Assembly: GCA_042663485.1 (NCBI GenBank)
Contig: JBHTAF010000001.1
Source: Natronosalvus sp042663485
GTDB lineage: Archaea; Halobacteriota; Halobacteria; Halobacteriales; Natrialbaceae
DNA: 64,000 bases
Strand: one strand, 5' to 3'
The notes beneath the pieces are model-generated. The model saw only the letters and a list, made by a program, of their open reading frames with translations. It made no database searches and was not told where the DNA came from. Both the position numbers and the translations under genes were made by a program. This document shows, piece by piece, positions 23,700 through 32,750 of this stretch; the first letter of the stretch is position 1; every line of letters begins with the position of its first letter.

Positions 23700-25574
23700 T
23701 TACGGGTCAGATTCTGAACTCGAGAACTCGACGTCCAGAAAGTCGATCCGCGCGCCGCCTTCGTCGCTCTCGTCGATCGCACACGTCCACCCGTACACTT
23801 CCGCCAGTTCCCGAACGAACGCCAATCCTAGTCCGGTTCCGCCGTGTTCCTCGGCGGTCGTAAAGCCGGCCTCGAACGCAGTCTCCGGATCGTCCACCGA
23901 AAACCCCGATCCGTCGTCGGCGACGAAAAAGCCCTCCGGCGTTCGATCGACCTGGACGGTGACGTCCGGGCCACCGTGAAGGACAGCGTTTTCGAAGAGG
24001 TTTCTGAACAGGTGTTGGATGTACGTCTCGTCGCCCCTGATCTCGCCTTCGAGAGAGATGTGGGCCGTCGCGTCTGGAGCGTCCACCTCGCCCCAGGCGT
24101 CTCGTGCTGCGGTCGCGAGCGAGACCGGGTCCCGGTCGCCGACCGACGTTCGTCCGTGGGTCAGGACCAGCAGAACGTCGATCATGGTTTCGATGCGGTC
24201 GAACGCCTCGTCTACGTACTCCACCGCGTCCGAGTCCGCTTCGGCCGGCAACTGGTTCGCGTAGATCTGGCCGATCGCGACCGGATTGCGCAGTTCGTGG
24301 GCGATCATGCTGGCCAGACTCTCGAGGCGATCGTTGGATTGCTCGAGCTTTTCGATCGTCTCCTCGAGCTTACGTTCGCGTTCTTTGAGGGCGGTGACGT
24401 CTTTGGCAGTGCCGACGATCCTGTTCAGGTCGTCGTCGGCGGTGCGGACGCTGCCGCCCTGTGCGTGAACCCACCGAACCTCGCCGTCCGGCTGTACGAC
24501 CCGGTACTCCTCGTCGTACGCTTCCTCCGGGAGGGCCGCGAACGCCTCGCGGACGCGCTCGCGGTCGTCGGGATGAATTGCCTCGAGGAACGACATAGGA
24601 TCGTCGTACAGCGACTCCCGATCGCGCCCCCACACGTCCTCGTAGGCTGGGTTGATGTAGACGAACTCGGAGCCGTCCGCGCTGGCCATCCAGACGACCT
24701 CGTCGACGTTCTCCGCGAGGACTCTGAGTTTCGCCTCGCTCTCGCGGAGTTCACGCTGGGCCGCTCGACGCTCGGTGATGTCGATGAGAGCACCAGGAAA
24801 TGTCGTGGGATTGCCCTCCTCGTCGGATTCGACGTGTCCGCGAGCGACGACCCACCGGAGTTCGCCGTCGGCGTTCCAGACGCGGTACTCTTCTTCGTAC
24901 TCGCCACGGTCCTCGATAGCCGCTTCGATCGCGTTCTCGACTCGCTCGCGATCGTCCTCGTGGATCCCCGCAACGATGTCGTCGAGGGAGACTCCCTCCT
25001 GGACGGCGTCGGGGTCGGCGCCAAACTTCTCAGCGAACCAGGAACTCGTGGTGAACTCGTCTTCGGGGATGTTCCACTCCCACGTGCCGACGGCCCCGGC
25101 CTCGGTCGCGGCCTCGAGTTGCGATTTCGCGTCGTCGAGGAAGCGCTCGCGTTCTCGCTGTTCGGTCACGTCGCGAACGATTCCGACGATGCCCTCTACG
25201 GTGTCGTCCTCGACGATCGGGTTGACTCGCACTTCACACAACAGCTGGTTTCCGGAATCGGTCTCGACGGTACACTCGAGAAGGTCGCTCCGTGGGACAG
25301 ATGGCGCCGCTATCCGGAGCCGTTCGATTTCTCGTTCGAGCGTCGACGCGCCCTCGTCGAAGAGCGTCGAGACGTGCTCGTCGCGGATGTCGGCACGGTC
25401 GCAACCGATCGTCTCGAGGAAGTCGTCGTCGCCGCCGACGACGTGGCCCTCGGCGTCGAGGTGAAACAGTCCGTCGTCGATCGCGTCCAGGATCGTTCGA
25501 TACCGTCGCAGTGACGTGTCGACGTCTGTAGAGTCGAGAAAGGAATTTTCCGTTGTCAACCCACGCTCACCCAT
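23700..25574 (-). CDS. Sensor histidine kinase with three PAS domains
   Basis: A 624-residue soluble kinase with no membrane segment. Three PAS/PAC units occupy about 20-140 (RTILDAIDDGLFHLDAEGHV), 140-270 (TEAGAVGTWEWNIPED, PAC end LIDITERRAAQ) and 270-395 (LAENVDEVVWMASADGS, PAC end TAKDVTALKERERK). The HisKA domain has the phospho-acceptor SMIAHELRNPV, and the HATPase has FRNLFENAVLHGG, ADDGSGFS and GGTGLGLAFVREL. The signal is unknown, as usual for haloarchaeal PAS kinases, and no response regulator adjoins it. ATG 25574 is chosen over one 30 codons earlier because TTTATC at 25600-25605 lies 28 nt upstream. Confidence 0.9.
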   Translation of the reverse strand: MGERGLTTENSFLDSTDVDTSLRRYRTILDAIDDGLFHLDAEGHVVGGDDDFLETIGCDRADIRDEHVSTLFDEGASTLEREIERLRIAAPSVPRSDLLECTVETDSGNQLLCEVRVNPIVEDDTVEGIVGIVRDVTEQRERERFLDDAKSQLEAATEAGAVGTWEWNIPEDEFTTSSWFAEKFGADPDAVQEGVSLDDIVAGIHEDDRERVENAIEAAIEDRGEYEEEYRVWNADGELRWVVARGHVESDEEGNPTTFPGALIDITERRAAQRELRESEAKLRVLAENVDEVVWMASADGSEFVYINPAYEDVWGRDRESLYDDPMSFLEAIHPDDRERVREAFAALPEEAYDEEYRVVQPDGEVRWVHAQGGSVRTADDDLNRIVGTAKDVTALKERERKLEETIEKLEQSNDRLESLASMIAHELRNPVAIGQIYANQLPAEADSDAVEYVDEAFDRIETMIDVLLVLTHGRTSVGDRDPVSLATAARDAWGEVDAPDATAHISLEGEIRGDETYIQHLFRNLFENAVLHGGPDVTVQVDRTPEGFFVADDGSGFSVDDPETAFEAGFTTAEEHGGTGLGLAFVRELAEVYGWTCAIDESDEGGARIDFLDVEFSSSESDP

Positions 25575-25598
25575 TCGTTCGTTATTGAGAGTTCTATC

Positions 25599-25606
25599 AG
25601 ATAAAC
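25599..25606 (-). promoter_or_regulatory. TATA box of the histidine kinase gene
   Basis: GTTTATCT on the minus strand is centred 28 nt before ATG 25574. Confidence 0.5.
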
Positions 25607-25696
25607 GTTCACCGTTGCCGTCTCGACGAGGCGTCACGACTTTCCCGTCTAGACGGTGCATCACGACCGGGCGTTCGACGACAGTTCACGGGATCG

Positions 25697-25712
25697 CCCC
25701 CCCCCCCCCCCC
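25697..25712 (+). repeat. Homopolymer of 16 cytosines
   Basis: A run of 16 C (G on the other strand) is far longer than any other mononucleotide run I noticed in the window. Such tracts slip in replication and sequencing and can form G-quadruplex or i-motif DNA. It lies in the divergent region, about 230 nt before pcn and about 120 nt before the kinase gene. Confidence 0.85.
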
Positions 25713-25905
25713 ACTCCCTCGGGTCTCCTCGATTCGCAGGGTTCACCGATTCGTTTCTCGAGGACGCGAACTCGTAGAGACGCGATCGACGTGCGACTCG
25801 GGATCCGCCATGCGACTCGAAGTGCTGCCTATCGGAACACCGTCGACGGCCACGAGCAATGGACGCCAGGCGGTGGACGCGAACGGGGTCAGCGCCAAAG
25901 GGTGC

Positions 25906-25915
25906 CTTTTTGTAC
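25906..25915 (+). promoter_or_regulatory. TATA-like box of pcn
   Basis: CTTTTTGTAC is centred 27-28 nt before ATG 25939. Confidence 0.5.
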
Positions 25916-25938
25916 CGACCGTCCGTAGCCCGATCCAT

Positions 25939-26682
25939 ATGTTCAAGGCCATCGTGAGCGCGGAAACGCTCACCAGCGCGCTCGATTCGGTGAGCGTACT
26001 GGTCGACGAGTGCAAGATCCACCTCGAGGAAGAGGGGCTCTCAATCCGGGCCGTCGACCCCGCCAACGTCGGCATGGTCGACCTCTCGCTCGAGGCGGCC
26101 GCGTTCGAATCCTACGAGGCCGATGGCGGCCTAATCGGCGTCGACCTCTCCCGACTCGAGGACATCGCCGGCATGGCCGAATCCGGCCAGTTGATCCAGC
26201 TCGAACTCGACGAAGAGACTCGCAAACTCCACATCCAGATCGACGGCTTAGAGTACACCCTCGCGCTGATCGACCCCGACTCAATCCGCCAGGAGCCGGA
26301 CATTCCGGATCTTGACCTGCCCGCCCGGGTCGTCCTCGAGGGCAAGGACGTCAACCGATCGGTCAAGGCGGCGGACATGGTCTCCGATCACATCGCGCTG
26401 GGCGTCGACGACGCCGAGGAGTTCTTCTACGTCAACGCCGAGGGCGACACCGACGATGTCCACCTCGAGTTGACCCAGGACGACCTCATCGACCTGCAGG
26501 TCGGGCCGGCGCACTCGCTGTTCTCGCTGGATTACCTGAAGGACATGAACAAGGCAATTCCGAGAGACACCGAGGTCACGCTGGACCTCGGCGAGGAGTT
26601 CCCCATCAAATGTTACTTCGGATTCGCGGAGGGACAGGGCCAGGTCACGTACATGCTGGCGCCGCGAATCCAGAGCGACTAA
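25939..26682 (+). CDS. pcn: DNA polymerase sliding clamp (PCNA)
   Basis: A 247-residue homotrimeric clamp that encircles DNA and tethers polymerase, ligase and nucleases. The start MFKAIVSAETLTSALDSVSV, the conserved VDECKIHL and LSIRAVDPANVGMVDL in domain 1, the interdomain loop around DPDSIRQEPDIPDLDLPA, and the C-terminal YFGFAEGQGQVTYMLAPRI are diagnostic. The acidic composition fits a halophile. Transcribed alone, divergently from the kinase gene and convergently with a DUF2238-type gene. Confidence 0.97.
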   Translation: MFKAIVSAETLTSALDSVSVLVDECKIHLEEEGLSIRAVDPANVGMVDLSLEAAAFESYEADGGLIGVDLSRLEDIAGMAESGQLIQLELDEETRKLHIQIDGLEYTLALIDPDSIRQEPDIPDLDLPARVVLEGKDVNRSVKAADMVSDHIALGVDDAEEFFYVNAEGDTDDVHLELTQDDLIDLQVGPAHSLFSLDYLKDMNKAIPRDTEVTLDLGEEFPIKCYFGFAEGQGQVTYMLAPRIQSD

Positions 26683-26704
26683 TCGACTGATCGACTGATC
26701 GACT
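26682..26704 (+). repeat. Tandem ATCGACTG repeat after pcn
   Basis: Two ATCGACTG units and a partial third begin at the last base of the pcn stop codon. It occupies the short convergent gap; no function is evident. Confidence 0.6.
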
Positions 26705-26718
26705 CGAGTCGACACCGT

Positions 26719-27426
26719 TCACTCCTTCTGTTCTTCCGTTTCCCCCCGCTCGAGGTGCTCGAGTCCCCCGGCTGATCGAGCCTCGAGTCGCTCACGGATC
26801 GCCCCGCTCACGTCGCCGAGGTAGGCCCCACCCCAGGTGGCGACGACGAGCGCCCCGATCGAGTTGAAGACGAAGTCGAGCATCGTATCCTCGAGGCCGT
26901 ACTGGGTGAGCACGCGTGGCAGCCCCAGGGCCTCGGCGGTGAGAGCGATGGCGAACTCGAGGATCTCCCAGAGGACACCGAACGCGAGGACGAACAGCAG
27001 GATGAACAGCGCGATGAACCGGCCGGGGAAGTGGATCCCCTCGGCGTGCTCGTCGAGGGCACGGACGGTGGCGTAGCCCGCGGCGGCGACGACCGACGCC
27101 GAGAGCGCGTGGGTCATGTGGTCCCACCACCAAACCTGACTGTAGAGCGTGCTCGTGGCACCTGGCAGGCCGACAGTGCCGAAGGCGTGGAGGAAGACGG
27201 CGGTCGTGATCCACAGCGTGAGCCGCGGATCCATCGGGATTCCGTAGTCGCGCTCGAGGATCGGCGGCAGCTGGGTCACGGCGAGGGCCACCGCGGTATT
27301 GACGACGATGCCGCCGTTGCCGCGGTCGACGCCCACGAAGAGCATGCCGACGAGCGACAGTTCCATCAGGTACGAGAGCTGTCGCTGGCGCTCGGTCGAG
27401 AGTGTGAACGCGGCGAGGTCAATCAT
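26719..27426 (-). CDS. DUF2238-type integral membrane protein
   Basis: A 235-residue protein with about six hydrophobic segments. The central WWWDHMTHALSASVVAAAG and the following FPGRFIALFILLFVLAFGVLWEILEF match the DUF2238 (YjdF-like) pattern of D-x-x-x-H and WE in membrane helices. YLGDVSGAIRERL near the C-terminus faces the cytoplasm, with a charged tail. Its start overlaps the stop of the upstream gene by 8 nt, so the two are co-translated. Function unknown. Confidence 0.75.
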   Translation of the reverse strand: MIDLAAFTLSTERQRQLSYLMELSLVGMLFVGVDRGNGGIVVNTAVALAVTQLPPILERDYGIPMDPRLTLWITTAVFLHAFGTVGLPGATSTLYSQVWWWDHMTHALSASVVAAAGYATVRALDEHAEGIHFPGRFIALFILLFVLAFGVLWEILEFAIALTAEALGLPRVLTQYGLEDTMLDFVFNSIGALVVATWGGAYLGDVSGAIRERLEARSAGGLEHLERGETEEQKE

Positions 27427-28039
27427 CGTCTACCCCCGGAAGGAGGTCCTCGAGGTCGGGGAGCGGGTCGATGCGGCCGAGGCGCCTGAAGTACAGTTCG
27501 AAGACGACGCCCGCGCCAAGTCCGGCGAGCGCGGAGAAGACGAACTCCCACATGACGGCGTCGTGGTCGGCCTCGAACGGGATGCCGAAGACGGTGGCGA
27601 TCCCCCAGCGGAACACCGTCCAGAGGGCGGCGGCGGCCATCGTCGTGACGACGACGAAGACGACGGCGAAGGAGGCGGTCATCCGCACAGCGGTGAACGT
27701 CTGGAGCTCGACGGCCAGCACGAGCGCGACCGCGGCTACCGAGAGGTAGGAGGCGACGTGGCCCGTCAGGAGGTCGGCCCCCAGCACGATGCCGAGTGCC
27801 GGAGTCGCGGCGAGCAACAGCACCTCCCAGGGGAGCATGACCAGCGGTGATCGGAAGGCAATCGGCGGAAGGATGGCGAGCCCGACCAGGACCAGCGCGA
27901 ACGTCGCCCACAGGAGTTCACGGGTCGCCAGCCCGCCGACCCCGATTCCCGCGAGGGCGACCACGATCGCCCAGCCGGCGACGGCGTTCGTCCGGTCGTC
28001 GCCGATCAGTTGCTCGAGTCGCGTTTGAGACACGGTCAT
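27419..28039 (-). CDS. Haloarchaeal integral membrane protein, paired with the DUF2238-type gene
   Basis: A 206-residue protein with about six membrane segments (VAGWAIVVALAGIGVGGL, LLWATFALVLVGLAILPP, then VMLPWEVLLLAATPALGIVL and others) and an acidic C-terminus (PDLEDLLPGVDDD). It is the first gene of a two-gene operon, and its stop overlaps the next start by 8 nt. Parts of its C-terminal third resemble the partner (WEFVFSALAGLGAGVVFE), suggesting that the two are distant paralogues or form a heteromer. Function unknown. Confidence 0.75.
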   Translation of the reverse strand: MTVSQTRLEQLIGDDRTNAVAGWAIVVALAGIGVGGLATRELLWATFALVLVGLAILPPIAFRSPLVMLPWEVLLLAATPALGIVLGADLLTGHVASYLSVAAVALVLAVELQTFTAVRMTASFAVVFVVVTTMAAAALWTVFRWGIATVFGIPFEADHDAVMWEFVFSALAGLGAGVVFELYFRRLGRIDPLPDLEDLLPGVDDD

Positions 28040-28111
28040 TGATACCGATGGAATCGTTAAAAAGGAGAGGGCTCTCCGGAGGGAGTTCGATTCGATTTCG
28101 TCGAGATAGAT

Positions 28112-29116
28112 CTACAGCGGGCCCACGAGCGCGTACACTGCCACGTAGGCCAGGAGCGCGACGGTCACGCCGGTCAGCGCTGTCACTACAATATCGAACA
28201 CGCCCCTCGAGGTGCGCCAGCGCTGCGGAACGACTCCGTGAACCCCTGGCACGGTTCCCTCTCGGACGACGCCACAGAGCAGGCCGGCGCCCAGGATGGA
28301 GAAGACGAAGTGGTAGGACATGTCGAGCGTCGGGGGCGTACTGACCAGGGCGACGACGCCGTAGGCGGCCCCGGCGGCGGCGCGACGGTCCAGCGCCGCG
28401 AGAGGGTCTCGATCGGCCAGGCGCGCGTAGGTGAGCAGGGCGAGCCAGATGACGCCGAGTTCGATCGCGAACGCGCCGAGCAGGTTCAGCGTCGGGTCCG
28501 GGTGGAGGACGACGCGAGACTCGAGAGCGGGGGCGGCGAACGGGAACAGCCACTCGGGCGGTTCGCCGGTGAACAGGTCGCCCCACGGATGCGAGCACAG
28601 GCCCCAGAGCGCCGCGAGCGCGATCGTCGCCGGCGAGAAGGTGGTCGCTCGAGCGGTTCCGAGCGCGACGACGGCGCCGGTGATCGCGAAGAGGGCCATT
28701 ACGAACGCCGCGACCGGACCGGACGCGGCGAATGCGACGACAACGAGCGCGGCGAGCAACCCAGCGGCGGCGGTGTGTGCAAGTCGAGCCCCCGTCGTAC
28801 TCGACCTCGAGCGCGTGCGACGAATCGCGAGCAACCCGAACGCAGGCGCGGCGACGACGCCGACGACCAGCGAGTGGGTGGCCGAGCGGTGGACGCTTCG
28901 GCTGGCGTCCCAGAACGCCGTCGAGGCGCCCAGGGCGCCGTCGCCGAGGTTCCACTCGGCGAGGCCGACGAGCGCGTAGGCGACGTCGACGTCGGGGATC
29001 GTGGCGAAGAGGCCGGCGACGACCCCGATCGCCAGCGCGCGACGTGGCTCCCAGCCCCGCCACTCGGCGACGAGCGCCGCGACGGCGAACGCGAGGAGCG
29101 CGTGACCGACGAACAC
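28112..29116 (-). CDS. YdjM/DUF457-family membrane-bound metal-dependent hydrolase
   Basis: A 334-residue protein with several membrane segments. Conserved His/Asp clusters are spread along it: MFVGHALLAFAVAAL at the start, TIPDVDVAYAL, SVHRSATHSLVVG and LCSHPWGDLFTGE, all typical of the LexA-regulated YdjM / DUF457 family of predicted metal-dependent hydrolases related to membrane phospholipase C-like enzymes. The substrate is unknown. GTG 29116 is used, with a CTTAAG box about 27 nt upstream. Confidence 0.82.
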   Translation of the reverse strand: MFVGHALLAFAVAALVAEWRGWEPRRALAIGVVAGLFATIPDVDVAYALVGLAEWNLGDGALGASTAFWDASRSVHRSATHSLVVGVVAAPAFGLLAIRRTRSRSSTTGARLAHTAAAGLLAALVVVAFAASGPVAAFVMALFAITGAVVALGTARATTFSPATIALAALWGLCSHPWGDLFTGEPPEWLFPFAAPALESRVVLHPDPTLNLLGAFAIELGVIWLALLTYARLADRDPLAALDRRAAAGAAYGVVALVSTPPTLDMSYHFVFSILGAGLLCGVVREGTVPGVHGVVPQRWRTSRGVFDIVVTALTGVTVALLAYVAVYALVGPL

Positions 29117-29219
29117 GATATATCGGATAGGGAACGCGTCGTCTTAAGCGACTCGCGTACTCTCGGTAGTCGGAAGTAGGTGCCGCGACGCAGGAACCAG
29201 GTAGCTCGAGGGAGTCTCG

Positions 29220-29274
29220 ACGGCAGTGACAGACGGCTCGAGGTGCCGTGACGGCGGTGACAGGCGGCTTGAGG
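29220..29274 (+). repeat. Imperfect 24-nt direct repeat, spacing 31 nt
   Basis: Units at 29220-29243 and 29251-29274 (ACGGCRGTGACAGRCGGCTY then GAGG) differ at three positions. They lie in the gap between the hydrolase and peptidase genes, just downstream of the peptidase stop. Confidence 0.65.
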
Positions 29275-29299
29275 GCGACAAATCCGTAGCGATTCGATA

Positions 29300-31435
29300 T
29301 CAGGCGCTCGTCTCCTCGTCGTTCTCGGCTGGCGTGTCGCCTCCGTTTTCGTTCGCGTCGCCCTCACCCTCGTTCGCGTCGCCCTCCTTGCTCGCCGTGA
29401 GCCCCTCGTTTGGGCCGCGCTCGAGCGCCGGCGACGCGTCGGTGTAGTCGCTGTAGCCGTCGAACCAGCGGACGATCCGCTCGAGGCGGTCGACGACATG
29501 GGCCGGCTCGCCCGAGCGGGAGAGTTCGTGGCCTTCGCGGGGGTACCGAACCATCCGGGTGTCGACGCCGTGTTTCTTCAGGCCGAGGTAGAACAGCTCG
29601 GCCGTGTTCGCTGGCGTGCGGTAGTCCTGGTCGGCGTGGATCAGGAGCGTCGGCGTGGTCACGTCCGGGACGTGAGCGACCGGGGAGTGCGCCCAGAGGT
29701 GCTCGGGGTCCTCCCAGGGCGTGACGCCGTAGTCACCCTCGACGAGCTTGAACGCGTCCGTCGAACCGTAGAAACTCGTGAAGTCGTAGACGCCGCGCTG
29801 GCTGACGGCGGCCCGGAAGCGGTCGGTCTGTCCGACCGTCCAGGCGGTCATGAACCCGCCGAAGCTACCGCCGGTGACGTACTGTTCGTCGGCGTCGACG
29901 TACTCGCGCTCACAGGCGAGGTCGGCCCCGGCCAGCACGTCGGTGAGCGTCACGTCGCCCCAGTCGCGTTCGATGGCGGCGGCGTGGGCCTCCCCGTACC
30001 CGGTCGATCCTCGGGGGTTCGACCAGAAGACGACGTAGCCAGCGGCGGCGAGGCTCTGGAACTCGTGCCACATCGTCCCGCTGGTGGTCCACCGGGCGTG
30101 GGGGCCGCCGTGGATCTCGACGACGAGCGGGTACGTTTCGTCAGGATCAAAATCCGGCGGCGTCAGGAGCCACCCCTGCACCGGCCCCTGGTCGCTCTCG
30201 TAACGCAATTCCTCGGGTTGAGCGACGGCTCGATTCTCGAGGTAATCGGCGTTGACGCGGGTCAGCCGGGTGATCTCGTTACCCCCGCGCGTGGACGCGA
30301 AGACGTCCCCCGGGTGGTCCCACTCGCTCTGGACGTAGGCGATGGCGTTTTCACCTACCGAGAAGCCCTCGAGTGTGACGCCATCGCCGTAGACTTTTAC
30401 CGGGTCCTCGCTCCCGTCGCCGGGGGCCGACCAGAGCGCGCTTGCCCCCTCGTCCGGCGTGGCGAAGTAGAGGGTCTCCTGGTCGGGCCCCCACTCGATC
30501 CCGCCGTCGAAGCTCAGGGTGCGATCGATGGAGTCGGTCACGGTCGTCTCCGTTCCGGCCGTCCGGTCGTACACCTTCAGTTCGGTCTGACGAAGGGTAA
30601 ACCCGTCTTTCGGCACCCACGGGTAGGCGACCCGGCCGTCGGTCGTCGCCGCGAGCATCGTCGCCCAGCCGATCGTTTCGGTTACCTGCTCGACCTCGCC
30701 CGTCTCGAGGTCGTGTGCGAGGATTTCGGACTCGATGGAGTCGTCGGGTTCCTCGCCGAGCTTTCGCGCGTAGTAGACCGTTTCGTCGTCGCCCCAGGTC
30801 GCCCCCGTGTGGTCGACGTCGCCGTCGGTGAGTCGCTCGAGGGCGTCGTTGTCGCCTGCCGTCTCGGTAACGGCCCCTTGCTCGAGCGCAGACTCGACGT
30901 CGAGCGTGTAGACGTGGTTGCGGCGGCCGTCAGCGTAGCGCTGGTGGGCCCGGTAGACGAGTCGGTCGATCACCCGCGGGTCGGGCGTCTCCGGTTCGTA
31001 GTCCGGATCGACGGCGAAGTCGCGCCCCTCCGCGCGGTCGTCGGCCGTCGAGGCCTGCGTAAAGAGAACCCGAGAGCCGTCGGGATTCCACTCGAGGCCG
31101 GAGACACCACCGACGACGCTCGTGACCTGACGAGCCTCGCCGCCGTCGGTCGGGAGGAGCCAGAGCTGTGGCCGGTCGTCGTCGGCGCCGCGAGTGCTGA
31201 CGAACGCGAGGTGTGACCCGTCGGGGCTCCAGCGCGGCTGACTGTCGACGCCCTCGCTGACGGTGAACTGGGTCGGCTCCTCGCCTCCCAGTGGAACGAC
31301 GTAGATGGTCGCCTCGTAGGACTCGTCGTCCTTCGGTGCCTTCCGGACGAACGCGACGCGCTCGCCGTCGGGCGAGAGCTGGGGGTCGGCTACCTGGACG
31401 AGGTCGTGGTAGTCGGCGGGGTTGACCGTGTGCAT
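29300..31435 (-). CDS. S9-family serine peptidase (acylaminoacyl-peptidase type)
   Basis: A 711-residue peptidase with an N-terminal seven-bladed beta-propeller (WD40/TolB-like repeats such as ADPQLSPDGERVAFV, PRWSPDGSHLAFVS, LEWNPDGSRVLFTQ) and a C-terminal alpha/beta-hydrolase domain. The catalytic triad is visible: Ser in TGGSFGGFM, Asp in LIHADQDYRTP and His in YPREGHELSRS. It cleaves short peptides or blocked N-termini; the lack of a signal peptide points to the cytoplasm. ATG 31435 starts MHTVNPADYHDLVQVADP. An unusual acidic tail (EGDANEGEGDANENGGD) of about 35 residues follows the hydrolase domain. Confidence 0.92.
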   Translation of the reverse strand: MHTVNPADYHDLVQVADPQLSPDGERVAFVRKAPKDDESYEATIYVVPLGGEEPTQFTVSEGVDSQPRWSPDGSHLAFVSTRGADDDRPQLWLLPTDGGEARQVTSVVGGVSGLEWNPDGSRVLFTQASTADDRAEGRDFAVDPDYEPETPDPRVIDRLVYRAHQRYADGRRNHVYTLDVESALEQGAVTETAGDNDALERLTDGDVDHTGATWGDDETVYYARKLGEEPDDSIESEILAHDLETGEVEQVTETIGWATMLAATTDGRVAYPWVPKDGFTLRQTELKVYDRTAGTETTVTDSIDRTLSFDGGIEWGPDQETLYFATPDEGASALWSAPGDGSEDPVKVYGDGVTLEGFSVGENAIAYVQSEWDHPGDVFASTRGGNEITRLTRVNADYLENRAVAQPEELRYESDQGPVQGWLLTPPDFDPDETYPLVVEIHGGPHARWTTSGTMWHEFQSLAAAGYVVFWSNPRGSTGYGEAHAAAIERDWGDVTLTDVLAGADLACEREYVDADEQYVTGGSFGGFMTAWTVGQTDRFRAAVSQRGVYDFTSFYGSTDAFKLVEGDYGVTPWEDPEHLWAHSPVAHVPDVTTPTLLIHADQDYRTPANTAELFYLGLKKHGVDTRMVRYPREGHELSRSGEPAHVVDRLERIVRWFDGYSDYTDASPALERGPNEGLTASKEGDANEGEGDANENGGDTPAENDEETSA

Positions 31436-31621
31436 AGTCCTCACTCCGGGCGGTCGCGAGTATACGTTTCGGTTCGTAGGAAACGCGGGCGTCAATGACG
31501 CTGTCACCAGCACATTACTGGGCGTTCAGCACGTCGTGAGTGTCCAACAATCAGTACTTTCAGTAGACGCAATCGGTTATGCTCGGCATAGTAATCAGCC
31601 GAAAACGCATAGACGGCCAGC

Positions 31622-32728
31622 ATGGCGCGAAAGTTCAATCGACGCGACTTCATCGCAGTGACTGGTGCAACAGGAATTGCAGGTATCGCCGGGTGCATCG
31701 GTGAGGACGCCGAAGACCCCGGGAACGGCAATGGGAACGGCAACGGCGACGACAACGAAACGGAAGATGGGAACGGCAACGGCGACGACAACGAAACGGA
31801 AGACGGGAACGGCAACGGGAATGGAAACGGCGAGGACGAAGAAGACATCGGCGAGGCCGACCCCGACGAAGGCGGCGAGGTCCTCTCCTGGCACGCCGGC
31901 GGCACCGGCGGCACGTACTACCCGCTCTCCGGCGAGGTCAAGTCCATCGTCGAGGAGAACACGCCCCACGGCCTCCAGGTCCAGTCGACCGGCGCCAGCG
32001 TCGAGAACGTCGGCAGCCTCGCCCGCGAGGAGGCCGAGTTCGCGCTGATCCAGAACGACGTCGCCTACTTCGCGTTCAACGGGACTGGCATCGAGGAGTT
32101 CGAGGGCGAACCCGTCGAGAGCATTCGCGGGGTCGCGACGCTCTACCCCGAAACGATCCACATCCTCACCCAGGCCGACTCGGGGATCGAGTCCGTCGAG
32201 GACCTCGAGGGGGCGACGATCAACACCGGCGACGCCGGCAGTGGGACGCAGGTCAACGCGAACCAGATCCTCGAGTCGGCGGGCATCTCTGACTTCAGCG
32301 AGCAGAACACCGACTTCGCGACGGCGACCGACCAGATCCGTGACGGCGACGTCGACGCGGCCGTCATCGTCGGCGGGTGGCCCGTCGGCTCGGTCGAGGA
32401 ACTCGCCTCCTCGAGCGACATCTCGCTCGTGTCCGTCGACGGCGACGTGCGCGAACAGGTCAAGGAAGACGCGGAGTGGATGGCCGACGACACCATCCCC
32501 GGTGGCACCTACGACGGCGTCGACGAGGACACCGAGACCGTCTCGGTCCAGGCGATGATCGCCACTCACGAAGGCGTTGACGAGGGCATCGTCGAGGAGG
32601 TAACGACCGCCATCTTCGACAATACGGACTCCTTTACGATCAAGGCCGACTTCATCAGCGCCGACACCGCCCAGGACGGGATGCCGATCGACCTCCATCC
32701 CGGCGCGTCCGCGTACTTCGGCGAGTAA
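31622..32728 (+). CDS. TAXI-family TRAP transporter substrate-binding lipoprotein
   Basis: A 368-residue protein with a Tat signal (KFNRRDFIAVTGATG) ending in the lipobox IAGC, so it should be exported folded and lipid-anchored. A Gly/Asn/Asp/Glu linker (about 30-80) is built from two 36-nt DNA repeats. The binding domain starts at LSWHAGGTGGTYYPL and carries the TAXI signatures QSTGASVENV, FALIQNDVAY and TGDAGSGTQVNA. TAXI proteins feed TRAP permeases; ligands are often dicarboxylates or glutamate, but that is not readable here. First gene of a TRAP operon with DUF1850 and the fused permease. Confidence 0.92.
   Translation: MARKFNRRDFIAVTGATGIAGIAGCIGEDAEDPGNGNGNGNGDDNETEDGNGNGDDNETEDGNGNGNGNGEDEEDIGEADPDEGGEVLSWHAGGTGGTYYPLSGEVKSIVEENTPHGLQVQSTGASVENVGSLAREEAEFALIQNDVAYFAFNGTGIEEFEGEPVESIRGVATLYPETIHILTQADSGIESVEDLEGATINTGDAGSGTQVNANQILESAGISDFSEQNTDFATATDQIRDGDVDAAVIVGGWPVGSVEELASSSDISLVSVDGDVREQVKEDAEWMADDTIPGGTYDGVDEDTETVSVQAMIATHEGVDEGIVEEVTTAIFDNTDSFTIKADFISADTAQDGMPIDLHPGASAYFGE
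31733..31804 (+). repeat. Two 36-nt tandem repeats inside the TAXI gene
   Basis: Units at 31733-31768 and 31769-31804 differ at one base. Each encodes a GNGNGDDNETED-type 12-residue spacer. Copy-number change would lengthen or shorten the linker without shifting the frame. Confidence 0.85.
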
Positions 32729-32750
32729 CGCGTCCACGACGCCTCTCACC

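Larger units (their letters stand above)
25575..25938. other. 364-nt divergent control region of the kinase and pcn genes
   Basis: No gene is supported here. It contains the kinase promoter on the left, a 16-base cytosine run at 25697-25712, and the pcn TATA-like element at 25906-25915. The remainder has no protein-like frame. Confidence 0.6.

Noticed and set aside
25575..25938. pcn upstream region as a replication origin
   Set aside because: Only the C tract is unusual; there is no ORB pair, no A+T-rich unwinding stretch and no cdc6 gene.
31733..31804. Tandem repeats as a CRISPR-like array
   Set aside because: Units are adjacent without spacers and lie in frame inside a lipoprotein linker.
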